64,000 bases of DNA. Source: Microvirga rosea. GTDB taxonomy: Bacteria; Pseudomonadota; Alphaproteobacteria; Rhizobiales; Beijerinckiaceae. The stretch spans positions 172,335-236,334 of the forward strand of contig NZ_JAJDOP010000006.1 of the NCBI RefSeq assembly GCF_020595095.1, given 5' to 3'. Shown in pieces: positions 61,684 through 64,000 of this stretch. The translations under genes and the position numbers were made by a program. The notes below the pieces were generated by a model, which saw nothing but the letters and a program-made list of their open reading frames with translations, was not told the origin of the DNA and did no database searches. Position 1 is the first letter of the stretch; the number at the start of each line of letters is the position of its first letter.

Positions 61684-64000
61684 ATGGCGAGACGCCATAG
61701 GAATGTGCGGCCGCGCGGCCGTCTGAAATCAGGACTTTTGGGGGCAACTGCCATTTCGAGTGTCCTGCTTGCCGCATCGGCGCACGCCGTTAATCTGAAT
61801 GATCCCGATGCGGCGGCTGCGGGTGGCATTCTCAATTATTGGGATCGAGGCAACACGTTACCGAATGTTGTTTCCATATACAGCTCGGAGCGCGGAAACT
61901 GGTGCACGGGAACGCTGATTAACAGTCGCACGGTGCTGACGGCCTCCCACTGCCTCATCAGTGACGCGACGGACCAAATCTTCACCAGTCCTGCCGTTTC
62001 GCAGTTCCAGGTTCGCTTTGGAAGTAATGCGGCCAATCCGACCACTGACGATCGAGCGCTTAGCGGAGCTTACGCCCATCGCGGTTACCCGGCTGATGCT
62101 TTCGGAAATAACGACATTGCGCTTCTTTCGTTAAGCACACCTGTCACTGGTGTGTCCCCCGTCAGGCTTATCGCGCCAGGCGATCCGCTGCCAGCCATCG
62201 GGTCGCTTGTCCTGATCTCGGGATACGGAGCCTCGGGGACCGGTTCCCTGCCGAATGTCAACGATGATGGCAAGCGAAGGATCGCATATACGAATATCAG
62301 TGGGTATTTCCCTACCGAGCCGGGACTGCCGAGAGCGGTAAATGCGCAGTTCAGAGACCCGTCTTCGCCAACCCAGCCTGACACTTTCGACTTGAGCGGG
62401 CAGGGGGTTCCGGTGCCCAACCTTCAAGGGCAGCCAGGACCGGGTGACAGCGGTGGACCCCTTTTCCTTGTCACGGAAAACGGCCTGGTTCAAATCGGTA
62501 CCGTCATTGGTGGCGGCGACGGTTACGGAGCAATCGACTATTGGACACCCGCCCAAGATTATTGGGGGTGGATCGCTCAGAACAACCCTTTGCGGCAGAC
62601 TTTTGCAAACCCTGGTGTGTTCGCCTGGAGCAATCCGGCAGCCTGGTCGGACACGCTGGGACGAAGTGAAGTTCCCAACAACCGGGACGGCAGCTTCTCC
62701 GGGTACGGCGAGGTCGGGCGATACTATGATGTCTCGCTCAATGCGGCCTCGACAGTCACGGTCGACATTGATCCGACCATCGATAGCCTGTCAGTCACCA
62801 ATGCAAGCGCTGTCCTGAACATTCCGGGGTCGAGAGTCCTTACCACGCTGCTCGACACGACCCTGATGAGCGGAGCTCTCCGAGTGGATGGCCGCATCAA
62901 TGCTCAAAATGTCATTGTTCAAGGCGGTTTATTAGGAGGCTCCGGAACCGTTGCGGCGAACTGGGTCGTCAATGCCGCCGGCACGGTCGCTCCCGGGCAA
63001 GCGTCCGGCCTGGGGACGCTGACGATTGCAGGGAATTATATGCAACAAGCTAATGGCACTTTGGCCATTCGTGTCGCCGCCGGCTCCTCGGATCGTCTGG
63101 CTGTCCAAGGACTTGCTTATCTCGGTGGAACGCTTGCCATAAGCGGTAGTCCGGCGAGTATCGATCTGACAGGGAACTACACGGTTGTTGAAGCCACGGA
63201 CGGGATCAGCGGGCGGTTTTCCCGTGTCGATTCAAACTTCCTGTTTCTTGACCCGAACCTCACCTATCGATCCGACCTGATCAACGTGACGTTCGTCCGC
63301 AACGCGCGTCCCTTCGATGGAATTGCGGCTGATGCAACGGACGACGCCGTTGCCGATGCTATCAGCGCTCTTGCTCCATCCAATCCGATTTACCGTGCGA
63401 TTCTCGGCAGCACGAGCGCACAGGATGCGCGTAGCGCCTTTGATGCGCTGTCGGGCGAGGCCCATGCCAGCGCCGTCAGCGTGGCCTATGAGCAGGAGCG
63501 GCTGGTGCGCGAGGCGCTCCTGACCCGCCTGCGCCAGCCGCTCACCGGCCCGGCCCTGCCCTCTCTGGCCCAGGGCCCCTATGGCGCCGCCTTCGCCGCC
63601 GATCGCCCCGGCCAGACAAGGGCCCCGGTGGCGGTGGCCCCGGTTCCCGTTGCGCCGCGCTATGCTCTGTGGGGCGAAGGCTTCGGCGCCTGGGGCCACA
63701 CCCGCGCCAATGGCAATGCCGCCGCGCTCGACACCGCCACCGGCGGCTTTCTCCTCGGCGCCGATGCCCTGGTCTCCGACGGCATCCGCCTGGGTCTGGC
63801 CGGCGGCTATCTCTCGACCTCGTTCGATGTCGATGCCCGCCTGTCCTCGGGCACCACCGAGAGCGTGTTCGGGGCGCTGTATGGCGCCGGCCAGTGGGGC
63901 AACCTCAGCCTGCGTCTGGGCGCGGTGGTGGCGCAGCACGACAGCCAGGTGAGCCGCACGATCAGCCTCCCCGGCTATGCCGATGCCACCCGCGCCTCCT
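61684..64000 (+). CDS. Autotransporter with trypsin-like serine protease passenger, cut by window end
   Basis: At least 772 codons, open to the right edge. A signal sequence (LKSGLLGATAISSVLLAASA) precedes a chymotrypsin-fold protease with triad His89 (TASHC), Asp144 (NNDIALL) and Ser256 (GPGDSGGPL). Then come beta-strand-rich repeats typical of autotransporter passengers (NVIVQGGLLGGSGTVAANWV, VAPGQASGLGTLTIAGNY). From about residue 590 an autotransporter beta-barrel domain begins (WGEGFGAWGHTRANGNAAAL). It should be exported to the outer membrane by type V secretion, with surface proteolytic activity. Follows the DMFase-like gene by 153 bases. Confidence 0.9.
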   Translation, partial: MARRHRNVRPRGRLKSGLLGATAISSVLLAASAHAVNLNDPDAAAAGGILNYWDRGNTLPNVVSIYSSERGNWCTGTLINSRTVLTASHCLISDATDQIFTSPAVSQFQVRFGSNAANPTTDDRALSGAYAHRGYPADAFGNNDIALLSLSTPVTGVSPVRLIAPGDPLPAIGSLVLISGYGASGTGSLPNVNDDGKRRIAYTNISGYFPTEPGLPRAVNAQFRDPSSPTQPDTFDLSGQGVPVPNLQGQPGPGDSGGPLFLVTENGLVQIGTVIGGGDGYGAIDYWTPAQDYWGWIAQNNPLRQTFANPGVFAWSNPAAWSDTLGRSEVPNNRDGSFSGYGEVGRYYDVSLNAASTVTVDIDPTIDSLSVTNASAVLNIPGSRVLTTLLDTTLMSGALRVDGRINAQNVIVQGGLLGGSGTVAANWVVNAAGTVAPGQASGLGTLTIAGNYMQQANGTLAIRVAAGSSDRLAVQGLAYLGGTLAISGSPASIDLTGNYTVVEATDGISGRFSRVDSNFLFLDPNLTYRSDLINVTFVRNARPFDGIAADATDDAVADAISALAPSNPIYRAILGSTSAQDARSAFDALSGEAHASAVSVAYEQERLVREALLTRLRQPLTGPALPSLAQGPYGAAFAADRPGQTRAPVAVAPVPVAPRYALWGEGFGAWGHTRANGNAAALDTATGGFLLGADALVSDGIRLGLAGGYLSTSFDVDARLSSGTTESVFGALYGAGQWGNLSLRLGAVVAQHDSQVSRTISLPGYADATRAS

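Overview
The window reads as chromosome of a high-GC alphaproteobacterium. The gene set (many ABC importers, a TetR-controlled RND pump, DUF1236 and DUF2171 proteins, an HU protein with a lysine/alanine-rich tail, a Tlde1-type protein) suggests Hyphomicrobiales, most like Methylobacteriaceae such as Microvirga. That placement is inference from recall; no search was run. No rRNA, tRNA, CRISPR array or intact insertion sequence was seen.

Layout. (a) 1-4404: a ribose-type ABC importer on the minus strand, with a divergent FadR-type regulator and an RbsD/FucU mutarotase. (b) 4411-12193: a second sugar system. A MalK-type ATPase diverges from a plus-strand operon of GntR regulator, alpha/beta hydrolase, binding protein, two MalFG-type permeases, a TIM-barrel epimerase and a Gfo/Idh dehydrogenase. 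(c) 12260-18037: an HNH protein, then an RND pump operon with its TetR repressor and a 30-bp operator. (d) 18205-25714: small proteins, a cysteine-containing regulator divergent from an MFS exporter, a DUF1989 protein, a GAF-HTH regulator, a cytosolic PAS-PAS chemoreceptor, a secreted hypothetical and a DUF2171 protein. (e) 25715-40818: a candidate sRNA, then two Fbp/Afu-like ABC importers interleaved with four phosphatase-type enzymes (dual-specificity phosphatase, two inositol-monophosphatase-family enzymes, one calcineurin-like phosphoesterase) and a LacI regulator. (f) 41156-47775: a tailed HU protein, two GNATs, a frameshifted VOC gene, a Tlde1-like protein, a DUF1428 gene behind a nested palindrome, and small exported proteins. 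(g) 47787-57782: a LysR-led catabolic cluster with a 2-hydroxyacid dehydrogenase, a dipeptide-type ABC importer, a DapA-family aldolase/lyase and a nitrilase-family amidohydrolase. (h) 58303-64000: a 1075-residue protein with an N,N-dimethylformamidase-like core plus DUF4082 and cadherin-like modules, then a trypsin-like autotransporter cut by the window end.

Four carbohydrate or organic-acid uptake modules, each with its own regulator, point to a heterotroph scavenging diverse plant or soil solutes. The most unusual block is (e). Its transporter class is often called ferric, but related AfuABC systems import sugar phosphates, and the phosphatases beside it suggest import and dephosphorylation of a phosphorylated polyol, sugar or inositol. 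Strong hairpins follow three of the four complete binding-protein genes, which would fit differential expression within the operons.
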